A stretch of DNA of 33,833 nucleotides from Gallionellaceae bacterium (GTDB lineage: Bacteria; Pseudomonadota; Gammaproteobacteria; Burkholderiales; Gallionellaceae), in the NCBI GenBank assembly GCA_009773615.1, contig WSYA01000023.1, positions 1-33,833 on the forward strand, given 5' to 3'. Positions 6,674 through 14,791 of the stretch are shown in pieces. The number at the start of each line of letters is the position of its first letter. Position 1 is the first letter of the stretch. The notes beneath the pieces were generated by a model. The model saw only the letters and a list, made by a program, of their open reading frames with translations, was not told where the DNA came from and did not search any database. The position numbers were made by a program, and so were the translations under genes.

Positions 6674-7740
6674 CATTTACCTTCGATGTGCAATGTCCGC
6701 GTGGGGAAAGCAATCTCTGCACCATGCAGGGCGATGATTTCCGCAACCTTGAGTAATATCTCCTGCTTGGTCTCCTGAAAAGGCTGTCCTTCTGTGGATT
6801 GGGTGAACGCGGTGATCGAGAAATTGAGTGCGGAATCGGCAAAGCGGTCAAAATTCACGCTGATCTTTTCCGAACTGTCTATTTCGGGATGCGCGGCCAG
6901 CATCTCTCTGACCTCGCTCACGATAGCTGTCATCGCGGCGATGTCGGCATATCGAATACCTATCGTTTCATTGATGCGCCGGTTGGTGATGCGGGAAGCA
7001 TTCTCCACCACGATGGTGGTGAACAGCGCGTTTGGCACATAGATGGCGCTTTTGTTCAGGCTGCGTATCGTCGTTAGACGCCAGCCGATGTATTCGACCG
7101 TGCCTTCTATCGCCTTGTCCGGTGAGCGTATCGTCTCACCCACCACAAACGGCCTATCCATATAAATGGTCAAGCCGCCAAAGAAGTTGGCCAATATATC
7201 TCTGGCGGCAAAACCTACCGCGATGCCGCCCAGACCGCCGAAGGCCAATACGCCGGAAACGCTGAATCCCAGCACGTGCATAACCATGATGACGGAGACG
7301 ACGACCACCGCGAAACGGCTCAACTTGCTCAATGCGTCAATCGTGGTCCTGTCTACGACCTCTTCGTTCTGCGCGCGCAAACTGAGCATATTCTGCGCGA
7401 CGTTGTAGATCAGCCGGAACAGGAACCATGCACCGCAGGCAATAACGGCGATATCGCGGAATGGCGCAACAAGGTCAAGAAGAAAGCCGCCCTTTTCCTT
7501 TTGAATGATGTGTGCCGCATAAGCTAGTCCGACCACCCATACGAGTATGGATAATGGACGGCGCACCGCGTGAATGAGCGCATCGTCCCAAGGGTTGTCG
7601 GTATATTTTGTTGCCAGTTCGAGACGGTGCAATGCAAACCTGACAACCAGATTAAAAACGACAACCAGCGCCACCACCGCGATGACTCTCAGCAGCGTCG
7701 GATCGGAAAAGTATGCCAAATCAAACACAGGTTGGTTCAT
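6673..7740 (-). CDS. MscS-family mechanosensitive ion channel
   Basis: A 355-residue inner-membrane channel of the MscS family, which opens under membrane tension to release solutes on osmotic downshock. The N-terminal half holds four or five hydrophobic segments. The pore-lining helix and following region are seen in GVLAFGGLGGIAVGFAARDILANFFGGLTIYMDRPF at about residues 168-203, with the glycine/alanine pattern that packs the MscS pore. The beta domain (VGETIRSP..EGTVEYIGWRLTTIRS) and C-terminal alpha/beta domain follow. It is larger than E. coli MscS (286 aa) by extra N-terminal helices. It sits downstream of the ccoGHIS genes on the same strand, 25 bases past ccoS, and could be read from the same transcript. 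Confidence 0.9.
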   Translation of the reverse strand: MNQPVFDLAYFSDPTLLRVIAVVALVVVFNLVVRFALHRLELATKYTDNPWDDALIHAVRRPLSILVWVVGLAYAAHIIQKEKGGFLLDLVAPFRDIAVIACGAWFLFRLIYNVAQNMLSLRAQNEEVVDRTTIDALSKLSRFAVVVVSVIMVMHVLGFSVSGVLAFGGLGGIAVGFAARDILANFFGGLTIYMDRPFVVGETIRSPDKAIEGTVEYIGWRLTTIRSLNKSAIYVPNALFTTIVVENASRITNRRINETIGIRYADIAAMTAIVSEVREMLAAHPEIDSSEKISVNFDRFADSALNFSITAFTQSTEGQPFQETKQEILLKVAEIIALHGAEIAFPTRTLHIEGK

Positions 7741-7765
7741 GCGTATTTAAAAATAGCGCGCAATA

Positions 7766-7978
7766 TTACGGATGGACCGGAGGCTCGTCCTCTTTTTTCA
7801 CGCCCGGCGTGGCTGTGTCATCGCGTAGCATCGCGTCTTCATCGTCATCCAACAGGATGCGGCTGGCGTTGCCCTCCATGTCTTCGTATTGGCCGTGCTT
7901 CACCGCCCAAATAAGGATGCCAACAAATACCAGTCCAAAAACAGTCATGCCCGGAATCAGGCTGTAGATCACGTCCAT
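7766..7978 (-). CDS. ccoS: cbb3 oxidase maturation protein CcoS
   Basis: CcoS is a small membrane protein needed for insertion of haem b and copper into the CcoN subunit. The 70-residue sequence has one transmembrane helix (about residues 4-25) followed by the family pattern WAVKHGQYEDMEGNASRILLDDD, where QYEDMEG and the acidic ILLDDD resemble other CcoS proteins. It begins four bases past the end of ccoI, as usual in ccoGHIS operons. Confidence 0.9.
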   Translation of the reverse strand: MDVIYSLIPGMTVFGLVFVGILIWAVKHGQYEDMEGNASRILLDDDEDAMLRDDTATPGVKKEDEPPVHP

Positions 7979-7982
7979 GTGT

Positions 7983-10445
7983 TTACCTCTTAAATAAGTT
8001 TCGTATGCGTGCCGCGTTGCCGATCACCAGCAGCGAACTGATCGGCATGGTGATGGCGGCCATCAGTGGCGTTACATGCCCCATCATCGCCAGCGGCACC
8101 ATGATGCTGTTATACGCGAATGACAGGCCGATATTCTGTTTGATGGTGCGCAATGTGCGCCGCGACAGCAATGTGGCCAGACGCACCTTATCCAGCTCGT
8201 TTTGCATCAGCACTATGTCGGCGCTCTCGACCGATACATCCGTGCCCGAGCCCAAGGCGATGCCGACATTGGCGCGGGTCAGGGCGGGAGCGTCATTCAC
8301 GCCGTCGCCCACCATGGCCACACATGCGCCATCCTGTTGCAACTGCTGAATTACGTGATCCTTGTCTTGCGGCATCACTTCGGCGATCACCTCCATACCG
8401 CCCAATTGGCGCGCGATTGCTTCCGCTACCGGCTTACGATCTCCGCTCAGCAGCGTCATGCGGATTCCTGCCGCACGCAAGGTGTTGACCAGGCCTTGTG
8501 CGTCGCTGCGCAGCGTATCTGCCAGCACCAACATCGCCACATGTTTGCCTGCCACGGCGCAATGCACGCAGGTTTGCGCTTGCGTTTCCAAGGCACCGAG
8601 CTGCGCCTGCAGCTCGTCGCTCAGTTGCACCTGTTCGCGCCGCAGCCAGTCCAGCGTGCCCAACAGGATGCACTGCCCTTCCATTTCGGCCTGTACGCCC
8701 GATCCGGGCAAGGCCAAGAAATGCTGCACGCTTGCGCTGCGATAGCCCAACTGGCGCTCATCGGCAGCCCTGACGATGGCATGCGCGACGCTGTGCTCGG
8801 AGTAGCGCTCAACCGCCGCAGCCAGCAGCAGTAGTTTCGTTTCATCCTGCCCGGTCGCCGCGATCACGCGCTCCATGCGCATTTTTCCTTCGGTCAGCGT
8901 GCCGGTCTTATCGAACACGAAATGCGTGACTTTTGATAGCGTTTCCAGCACCTCGCCGTTCTTCACCAGAATACCGTGCTTGGCACCCAGCCCGGAAGCC
9001 ACTGCGATGGACATCGGCGTGGCCATGCCGAGTGCGCATGGGCAGGTGATGATCAATACCGAAGTGGCCGCCATCAATGCGAACTCAAAATTCTCTGCCC
9101 AGAGGAAGTAGGTGATGCTGGCGCAGATCAGGGTGGCCAAAACAAACCACGGCACGATGCTGTCAGAGATGCGTTGTATCGGCGCTTTGGAAGATTGCGC
9201 CTCTTCCACCAAACGAATGATCTTGGACAGGGCGGAGTCCTGCATCGCCGCCTGCACTTCGACCACCAGCATGCCACTGCCGTTCAGCGTTCCCGCCGCG
9301 ACGTGCGCGCCGATGTTCTTGCTCACCGGCATTGACTCGCCGCTGAGCATGGATTCATCCACCGAGCTATGCCCCTCGCGCACCACGCCATCCATGGGTA
9401 TTTTGCTGCCGGGTTTGACCAGTACGCGGTCGCCCACTTTTACCGCACGGATGGAAGTGAGCTTCTCCACGCCTTCCTGTAGCAAGGTCGCCACGCGCGG
9501 CTGCAACTCCATCAGGCGGTTGGTCGCAGCGACAGCTTGATGGCGGAACATGCCTTCCAGATAGCGCCCGATCAGGATCACAAATGTCAGGTTGGTAACC
9601 GTATCGAAATACACTTCGCCGGGATGAGTAACATTGAGCGTCACATATACCGAATACGCATACGTGACCGAAAGCCCGATCGCAATGGGCAGATCCATAG
9701 TCAGTCGCCAGTTGCGCAGGCCACTCCACGCCCCTTTGAAAAACGGGAAGCCCGAATAGAACAAAGTCGGCGTGGCGAGGGCCCAGCCCATCCAGTGGAA
9801 GAAGTTGCGGAACGGGCCTTCACCTGCGCCGCTGTATAGCGCGATCGAGATCAAGGTCAGGTTCATCATGGCGAAGCCGGCGAAGAACAAGCGGAACAGC
9901 ATGGCTCTGTTTGCGCGTTTCATTGCGCCTTCCGCCGTTTCAGGATCGTAAGGAACGCCGGCGTAGCCGATTTGGGAGAGCTGCTTGATCAGCGCTGACA
10001 GCTTTACACGCTTGTCATCCCAGCGGATATGCAAACGCTTGCCCGCCAGATTGACGTTTGCTGTTAGCACACCGGGAATGCGCATCATGCCGCGCTCGAT
10101 CAACCATACGCAGGCCGCGCAATGGATGCCCTCTACCAGAAGGTGAGCATCGCGGGTGTCACCTTTGGAATTGACAAATTCCTGCTGCACCTCTTCGAGA
10201 TCGTACATCTCGACATCTCTTGGAGGCGTCGGCGGCGGGGCCAGCAGCGTGCCCTGCGGAGTGCGCTTGTAGTAACCCTCCAAGCCCGCCTCGTAGATCG
10301 CTTCGCATACCGATTTACACGCGAAGCAGCAGAAGTCGCGCTGTGCTCCCCCGAGGCGGCTATGGAAATCATCGCCTAGCGCAATCGGCAAGCCGCAATG
10401 AAAACACCCCGCATGCGCGAGGTGCCCGTCGTTATTTTGTTGCAT
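7983..10445 (-). CDS. ccoI: Copper-exporting P-type ATPase for cbb3 assembly, CcoI
   Basis: CcoI is a P1B-type ATPase that moves copper across the inner membrane for the cbb3 oxidase CuB centre. The 820-residue protein opens with a cysteine-rich segment (CFHCGLPI, then FCCFACKSVCEAIYEAGL) found in this subgroup. A heavy-metal-associated domain with GIHCAACVW near residue 110 follows. The transport motif TCPCALGMATP marks the copper site in the membrane. DKTGTLTEGK carries the phosphorylated aspartate, and MVGDGVNDAPAL is the hinge motif. The gene lies between ccoH and ccoS, which separates it from general copper-resistance CopA. The start at 10445 retains the N-terminal cysteines. Confidence 0.95.
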   Translation of the reverse strand: MQQNNDGHLAHAGCFHCGLPIALGDDFHSRLGGAQRDFCCFACKSVCEAIYEAGLEGYYKRTPQGTLLAPPPTPPRDVEMYDLEEVQQEFVNSKGDTRDAHLLVEGIHCAACVWLIERGMMRIPGVLTANVNLAGKRLHIRWDDKRVKLSALIKQLSQIGYAGVPYDPETAEGAMKRANRAMLFRLFFAGFAMMNLTLISIALYSGAGEGPFRNFFHWMGWALATPTLFYSGFPFFKGAWSGLRNWRLTMDLPIAIGLSVTYAYSVYVTLNVTHPGEVYFDTVTNLTFVILIGRYLEGMFRHQAVAATNRLMELQPRVATLLQEGVEKLTSIRAVKVGDRVLVKPGSKIPMDGVVREGHSSVDESMLSGESMPVSKNIGAHVAAGTLNGSGMLVVEVQAAMQDSALSKIIRLVEEAQSSKAPIQRISDSIVPWFVLATLICASITYFLWAENFEFALMAATSVLIITCPCALGMATPMSIAVASGLGAKHGILVKNGEVLETLSKVTHFVFDKTGTLTEGKMRMERVIAATGQDETKLLLLAAAVERYSEHSVAHAIVRAADERQLGYRSASVQHFLALPGSGVQAEMEGQCILLGTLDWLRREQVQLSDELQAQLGALETQAQTCVHCAVAGKHVAMLVLADTLRSDAQGLVNTLRAAGIRMTLLSGDRKPVAEAIARQLGGMEVIAEVMPQDKDHVIQQLQQDGACVAMVGDGVNDAPALTRANVGIALGSGTDVSVESADIVLMQNELDKVRLATLLSRRTLRTIKQNIGLSFAYNSIMVPLAMMGHVTPLMAAITMPISSLLVIGNAARIRNLFKR

Positions 10446-10462
10446 GGAATTGACCGCTGACG

Positions 10463-11017
10463 TTATTTAGACACAGCAACAAAGACTTTTTGCTCCATCT
10501 CGAACAGGCGCTCATTCTGCGTTACCTTGATGAGTACATCCCAATTTCCGGGACGAGGAAAATTCATGCTGCCCTCATATTGCCCGGATGCTGTCTCGCG
10601 CAGTGTCACACTAGTATCGAAATTCGGATCTCCGGGCCATTGCGCGTTGATCACAACCTGCCCACCCTGAATCGGCTTGCCGTCGCGGTCATTCAACTCG
10701 AATTTCAATTGCGCCGGATTCGCGATCAAAATGAAGCGCGCGGCACTTTCCATAGCCATGCTGTCATTCGGCAGGCGTTGCGGAGAATGCAGCTTGGCCT
10801 GCCAACCCAAGGTGGAGCGCTCGGCCTGCTGTTGCACCCATTTCGCATCGTATTGGTTATGGCCTTTGACACTATAGTTCTCATCGAGCAGACGCGTCGG
10901 GTGATGCATGACATTCCACAACATACGCCCATTGATCAGCACCCCGGCCAATACGATCAGCAATAACCCCAACACCCACGGATTGCGCCAGCCCTGCTTA
11001 TTTTTTTGTGAAATCAT
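10463..11017 (-). CDS. ccoH: cbb3 oxidase assembly protein CcoH (FixH family)
   Basis: A 184-residue FixH/CcoH-family membrane protein that associates with cbb3 oxidase during assembly. One N-terminal transmembrane helix (about residues 13-33, PWVLGLLLIVLAGVLINGRM) precedes a periplasmic beta-rich domain. Family features are the NYSVKGHNQYDAKW segment after the helix and PRPGNWDVLIKVTQNERLFEMEQKVFV at the C-terminus. The ATG at 11017 is preferred over the longer frame to 11116 because it has a GGAGAG ribosome binding site and does not overlap ccoG. It lies 17 bases before ccoI. Confidence 0.9.
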   Translation of the reverse strand: MISQKNKQGWRNPWVLGLLLIVLAGVLINGRMLWNVMHHPTRLLDENYSVKGHNQYDAKWVQQQAERSTLGWQAKLHSPQRLPNDSMAMESAARFILIANPAQLKFELNDRDGKPIQGGQVVINAQWPGDPNFDTSVTLRETASGQYEGSMNFPRPGNWDVLIKVTQNERLFEMEQKVFVAVSK

Positions 11018-11048
11018 GATTGCACTCTCCTTCTGCTTGAATGGCCAA

Positions 11049-12485
11049 TCAAGGCTTGGGGCCGTTGAACATGGTGGTGTATTCGGCTGCCATCGTCGGC
11101 TCATCCACGTTTTCAACGCGGAACTGTAGCTTGGTCACCTCTCGACGGATATTCGCCTCGGGTGCCTTCACGAACACCGTAAACGCAGTCGCCTTGCCGT
11201 GATGTGTCAATTGCTTCTGGCCCGCATCGACAATGATCTGATCCTTGATGCCGCCTTCAGCGCTGATTTTGACATAAACATCTTTGTCAGTCTTGTTCAA
11301 CACTTTGAAGGTATATTTGTTTTGGATCGAGCCGTCGCTCATGCGCACGAATAGCGGCTGACGTTCGGGTGCAACTCGCAAGGTGAGCGCACCCAAATGC
11401 GTCAATCCGTAAATAATGCCCGACAACGAAAGCAACAAAATTCCGACATAAACCCATGTGCGCGGATGCTGATAAAGCTTCTTGACCGGACGACCTTCGA
11501 GTTCATCAAGCGAGGCATAACGAATCAAGCCGCGCGGACGGCCTATTTTGTCCATAATCATATCGCAAGCATCGATACACAGGCCGCAAGTGATACAACC
11601 CAATTGTTGCCCTTGGCGAATATCCACCCCTGTAGGGCACACTTGCACGCATTGGTAACAATCGATGCAATCACCAACCTTTTTATCATCCACCGGCGCG
11701 CCACGACGAATCTTGCCGCGCGGCTCACCTCTGGTTTCATCATAAGCCGGCAATATGGTTTGCGTATCCCCCATCACGGCTTGAATACGTGCGTAGGGAC
11801 ATAGCCACATACAAGCCTGCTCACGCATGAAACCGGCCAAAATATAGGTGCCACCGATAAACATCAACAGCACGACCCAGGCAATTGTCCCCAAATTAAA
11901 ACTGAGTAGATCATGCCAATACTGGAAGGCATCCACGAACCAGATAGAGAAGCTTATCCCAGTCAGTGCAGCGATAAGCAACCAAATCGTATGCTTGACG
12001 AGCTTAAGACGGAACTTGGTCGCATCCCATGGCGCCTTGTCCAGTTTCTGGCGCTGCGTATGATTACCCTCGATCTTTTCTTCGATCCAAGTGAACCAAT
12101 CTACCCATGTCGACTGGAAACAGAAATATCCGCAAAACACACGCGAAGCAACCGATGTCACCGCAAACAGCGTCATTGCCAACAGCAACAACAACAGAGA
12201 CAACATCCAAATATCTTGCGGCAGAATGGTGATATTAAAGAAATGGAATTGTCGATGTTCAATGTCAAACAGGATTGCTTGCTTGCCGTTCCAGCGCAGA
12301 TACGCCCCAAAGAAAAATATCAACCAAAGCGACTCGGTGATGTTCTTGTAAGTGCGGAACCTTCCGGGCATGCGCTTGGCATGAATTGTTGCCTCACCCG
12401 AATTGACGTGCCACTCTTCATGTTCATGGTAGAGGCTGGTAACTCCAGTTGCCTCTCCACCTGTCTTCTGCTGCGTTTCGCTCAT
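11049..12485 (-). CDS. ccoG: CcoG (RdxA/FixG) polyferredoxin, cupric reductase for cbb3 assembly
   Basis: CcoG is a membrane iron-sulfur protein reported to reduce Cu(II) so that copper can be delivered to cbb3 oxidase. The 478-residue protein has about five membrane helices. It carries the membrane-linked cysteine pairs FCGYFCFQ and CMWLCPYAR, and two 4Fe-4S ferredoxin motifs (CIDCYQCVQVCP and CITCGLCIDACD) near residues 265-310. A C-terminal immunoglobulin-like periplasmic domain ends the chain. It is the first gene of the ccoGHIS operon. No FNR box is visible in the 167 bases upstream, unlike ccoN and hemN. That gap holds the terminator of the ccoNOQP operon and short inverted repeats of unknown meaning. 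Confidence 0.94.
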   Translation of the reverse strand: MSETQQKTGGEATGVTSLYHEHEEWHVNSGEATIHAKRMPGRFRTYKNITESLWLIFFFGAYLRWNGKQAILFDIEHRQFHFFNITILPQDIWMLSLLLLLLAMTLFAVTSVASRVFCGYFCFQSTWVDWFTWIEEKIEGNHTQRQKLDKAPWDATKFRLKLVKHTIWLLIAALTGISFSIWFVDAFQYWHDLLSFNLGTIAWVVLLMFIGGTYILAGFMREQACMWLCPYARIQAVMGDTQTILPAYDETRGEPRGKIRRGAPVDDKKVGDCIDCYQCVQVCPTGVDIRQGQQLGCITCGLCIDACDMIMDKIGRPRGLIRYASLDELEGRPVKKLYQHPRTWVYVGILLLSLSGIIYGLTHLGALTLRVAPERQPLFVRMSDGSIQNKYTFKVLNKTDKDVYVKISAEGGIKDQIIVDAGQKQLTHHGKATAFTVFVKAPEANIRREVTKLQFRVENVDEPTMAAEYTTMFNGPKP

Positions 12486-12603
12486 TACCCTACTCCTGTG
12501 AATGCTTCCAAACTTCGTTGGCTATTTCTCAAGAACACTCTGCTTAAACCCTGTCTGGCAGGCAAAATTTACGCAGAGAATTCTTACCGATTTAGGATTT
12601 AAA

Positions 12604-12635
12604 CAAATGAAAAAAGAGGAGGCAAGCCTCCCCCT
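12604..12635 (-). terminator. Rho-independent terminator of the ccoNOQP operon
   Basis: On the minus strand a GGAGG/CCTCC stem (12631-12627 with 12622-12618, extendable) encloses a four-base loop and is followed by TCTTTTTT. It lies 18 bases past the stop codon of the 40-residue gene, so that gene is inside the operon. Confidence 0.85.
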
Positions 12636-12652
12636 TCCTCAGTCCGGCGCTG

Positions 12653-12775
12653 TTACTTCTCGCCAGCTTTTTTCTTCGAGTTGCCGTACAACCAAACAAA
12701 GGCTGCGATGACCGCCGCAAATGCACCGGCAGTCGCTATCATCAAGGCCCAATAAACAAAGTCATGATCATTCAA
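12653..12775 (-). CDS. Small single-helix membrane protein at the end of the ccoNOQP operon
   Basis: This 40-residue frame was found by reading the gap after ccoP. It opens with TTG at 12775, seven bases after a strong AGGAG ribosome binding site, and ends at a TAA just before the operon terminator. It starts MNDHDFVYWALMIATAG, has one membrane helix (about residues 8-30, many alanines, ending AAFVWLYG) and a lysine-rich cytoplasmic tail (NSKKKAGEK). It may be an accessory subunit like the single-helix CcoM of Pseudomonas stutzeri cbb3 oxidase, but no similarity search was possible. Topology and position support a role with the oxidase; exact identity is unknown. Confidence 0.75.
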   Translation of the reverse strand: MNDHDFVYWALMIATAGAFAAVIAAFVWLYGNSKKKAGEK

Positions 12776-12832
12776 TTTATTTCTCCTTTCATTAAATCTG
12801 CACGGCTGACGCAGCGCAGATATATGAGCACT

Positions 12833-13780
12833 TTACTTGGTTGCCGGAGCAGCGGCTGCCGCTACAGGAGCAGGAGCATCAGCTTTTCCGCCACCAAATT
12901 TGTACACGTAAACAGCCAGCTTCTTTATTTCAGTCGCAGACAACTTGCCTGCAGCAGTGAAGTTAGGCATAACTGCAACGCGTGTCTTTGGATCGCCCGA
13001 ATTCACGCCATAAGTGATGGTTTGCTTGATGCCTTCCAAGGATCCGTCAAAACGCCAGATCTTGTCAGTCAAGTTAGCAGAACCCATGGCCTGCATACCC
13101 TTGCCGTCAGCACCGTGGCAAGCCACGCAACCTTTTTCGGTAAACAGCGGCGTGGAGGTTGGCTCACCCTTGGCAACAGCATTTGCCAGCGTGTCGATCT
13201 CTTGCGCAGACAACATATCTTTGTGCGCAACCATCATACCCTGACGACCATTAGCAATAGTCTCGTGGATAGTGTCGATAGTGCCGCCATAGAGCCAGTC
13301 ATCGTCGTTCAGAATCGGAGCCATCAACCCCTGCTCGTGCTTGGCGAACTTGGCACCTTGAATCGTACCCACGCCATTCTGACCGTGGCACGCTGCACAA
13401 TTGTCACTGAACAACACCTTGCCGGAGGCCAATGCATACTTGGACATATCGTCGTCCGCCAAAATTGCGGCTGGCGTCATGCCCTTCAGCTTGTCTTCCC
13501 ACTTGCCACGGTAGTCGTCCAGAACTTTCTGGTCTTCAGCCAACTCCTTGATCGCAGTCCACTTGCCCGAACCTGGCAAGCCGACACCCTCAAAGAAAGT
13601 TCCGTTCATCGCCATTGGAATAGCAGGGTACATTACGAAGTACACCACCACCCAAATCGCGCTGGCAGTCAGACCAAGCATCCACCACTTCGGCGGTTGA
13701 TTGGTAAAGTCAGCCAAATCGTCATCCCATACATGCCCCGTGGTAGGCATGCCACCAGCGGAGTTGTGATTGTCACTCAT
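12833..13780 (-). CDS. ccoP: cbb3 oxidase dihaem cytochrome c subunit CcoP
   Basis: CcoP passes electrons from soluble donors to CcoO and the catalytic subunit. The 315-residue protein has a cytoplasmic N-terminus with the family sequence HVWDDDLADFTNQPPKWWMLG, a membrane helix at about residues 37-56, and two cytochrome c domains with haem sites CAACHGQNG (near residue 132) and CVACHGADG (near residue 218). The C-terminal tail is rich in alanine and proline. Translation is coupled to ccoQ: its ATG overlaps the ccoQ TGA, and a GGGAG binding site lies inside ccoQ. Length and haem number are normal. Confidence 0.96.
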   Translation of the reverse strand: MSDNHNSAGGMPTTGHVWDDDLADFTNQPPKWWMLGLTASAIWVVVYFVMYPAIPMAMNGTFFEGVGLPGSGKWTAIKELAEDQKVLDDYRGKWEDKLKGMTPAAILADDDMSKYALASGKVLFSDNCAACHGQNGVGTIQGAKFAKHEQGLMAPILNDDDWLYGGTIDTIHETIANGRQGMMVAHKDMLSAQEIDTLANAVAKGEPTSTPLFTEKGCVACHGADGKGMQAMGSANLTDKIWRFDGSLEGIKQTITYGVNSGDPKTRVAVMPNFTAAGKLSATEIKKLAVYVYKFGGGKADAPAPVAAAAAPATK

Positions 13781-13977
13781 TTTTTATCTCCCGAATTGTT
13801 GTACTCAACCTCATCCCGCAGAGCCATATCGCCCTGCGAGTTGAATGTCTCCTTGTTCTTAGGATTAAACACCAGCACATAGACCGCGATCATTGCCACA
13901 AACGCCGCCACGGTAAAAAACACTCCGAGCCAATCGTTCAGCGACATCGCCGCCCAGTCCGTGTGCAGGTAATCCAT
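13777..13977 (-). CDS. ccoQ: cbb3 oxidase small subunit CcoQ
   Basis: A 66-residue membrane protein between ccoO and ccoP. One membrane helix (about residues 14-35, LGVFFTVAAFVAMIAVYVLVF) is followed by FNPKNKETFNSQGD, the usual CcoQ pattern. CcoQ stabilises the oxidase complex. The ATG at 13977 lies five bases after ccoO; a longer frame to 14010 would overlap ccoO. The stop codon overlaps the ccoP start by four bases. Confidence 0.88.
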   Translation of the reverse strand: MDYLHTDWAAMSLNDWLGVFFTVAAFVAMIAVYVLVFNPKNKETFNSQGDMALRDEVEYNNSGDKK

Positions 13978-13981
13978 AAGC

Positions 13982-14779
13982 TTAGTCACGGTAGTTGACA
14001 CCCTCTTCAAATTTCACGTGATTACCCAAGGATTGCAGATAGGCGATCACTGCATCCATCTCTGTCTTGCCCTCTACTTCTTTCGCAGCGCCCGCAATGT
14101 AGGCATCGGTGTAGATAGTCTTAGGTACAGGGTTGAACGGCATGATCGTCATAACATGCAAGGTCTTGACCGTCTTTTCCGCATTCACCGGATTATTTTC
14201 CAGGAAGAAGAAGTTAGGCATGACAGACTCCGGCACAACATCACGAGGATATTTCAAGTGCTTGCGATGCCATTCATCAGAGTATTTACCACCAACACGT
14301 GCCAAGTCCGGCCCCGTACGCTTGGAACCCCACTGATAAGTGTGGTCGTACATGGACTCTTCAGCGATAGAGTAGTGACCATAACGATCTTTCTCATCGC
14401 GGAACGGACGAATCATCTGCGAGTGGCACAAGAAACAACCTTCGCGGATAAAAACTTGACGACCTGCTGTTTCCAGCGCTGTGTAAGGACGCACACCATC
14501 TCCAGGCTGCCAAGTATCAAAGGTCTTGTGTGCCGATGTTGCCGGATTCCACACGATTTTGTCCATTGAAATGGCGTTGCCTTGCTTGTCCTTGTGCGAG
14601 GTATTGTTGAACGTACCGTCACCGCCCGACATACCCGTATTAGGCAGGTAGAACAATGGCACGATTTCCACAATACCGCCGAAAGCCACAGCGATCGCAG
14701 TAAGCACGAACAACAGGAGCGTATTACGCTCAATCTTGTCCTGTAGTTTTGTCGAATAAATCTTGTCGTGATCAGACAT
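13982..14779 (-). CDS. ccoO: cbb3 oxidase monohaem cytochrome c subunit CcoO
   Basis: CcoO carries one haem c and relays electrons from CcoP to CcoN. The 265-residue protein has an N-terminal membrane anchor (about residues 20-44) and the family motif [21 protein letters not shown] with the CXXCH haem site near residue 119. [10 protein letters not shown] provides the likely axial methionine. A GGGGAG ribosome binding site precedes the ATG, 12 bases after ccoN. About 40 residues between the anchor and the [10 protein letters not shown] segment make it longer than compact CcoO proteins. Confidence 0.96.
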   Translation of the reverse strand: MSDHDKIYSTKLQDKIERNTLLLFVLTAIAVAFGGIVEIVPLFYLPNTGMSGGDGTFNNTSHKDKQGNAISMDKIVWNPATSAHKTFDTWQPGDGVRPYTALETAGRQVFIREGCFLCHSQMIRPFRDEKDRYGHYSIAEESMYDHTYQWGSKRTGPDLARVGGKYSDEWHRKHLKYPRDVVPESVMPNFFFLENNPVNAEKTVKTLHVMTIMPFNPVPKTIYTDAYIAGAAKEVEGKTEMDAVIAYLQSLGNHVKFEEGVNYRD

Positions 14780-14791
14780 GTTTCTCTCCCC

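Noticed and set aside
12486..12652. FNR box for the ccoGHIS operon
   Set aside because: No sequence close to TTGAT-N4-ATCAA is present between ccoG and the upstream terminator; regulation of this operon cannot be read here.
12764..13882. Long open frame (372 codons) on the plus strand opposite ccoP
   Set aside because: Antisense to ccoP and ccoQ, whose haem motifs and coupling are unmistakable; it has no recognisable domain.
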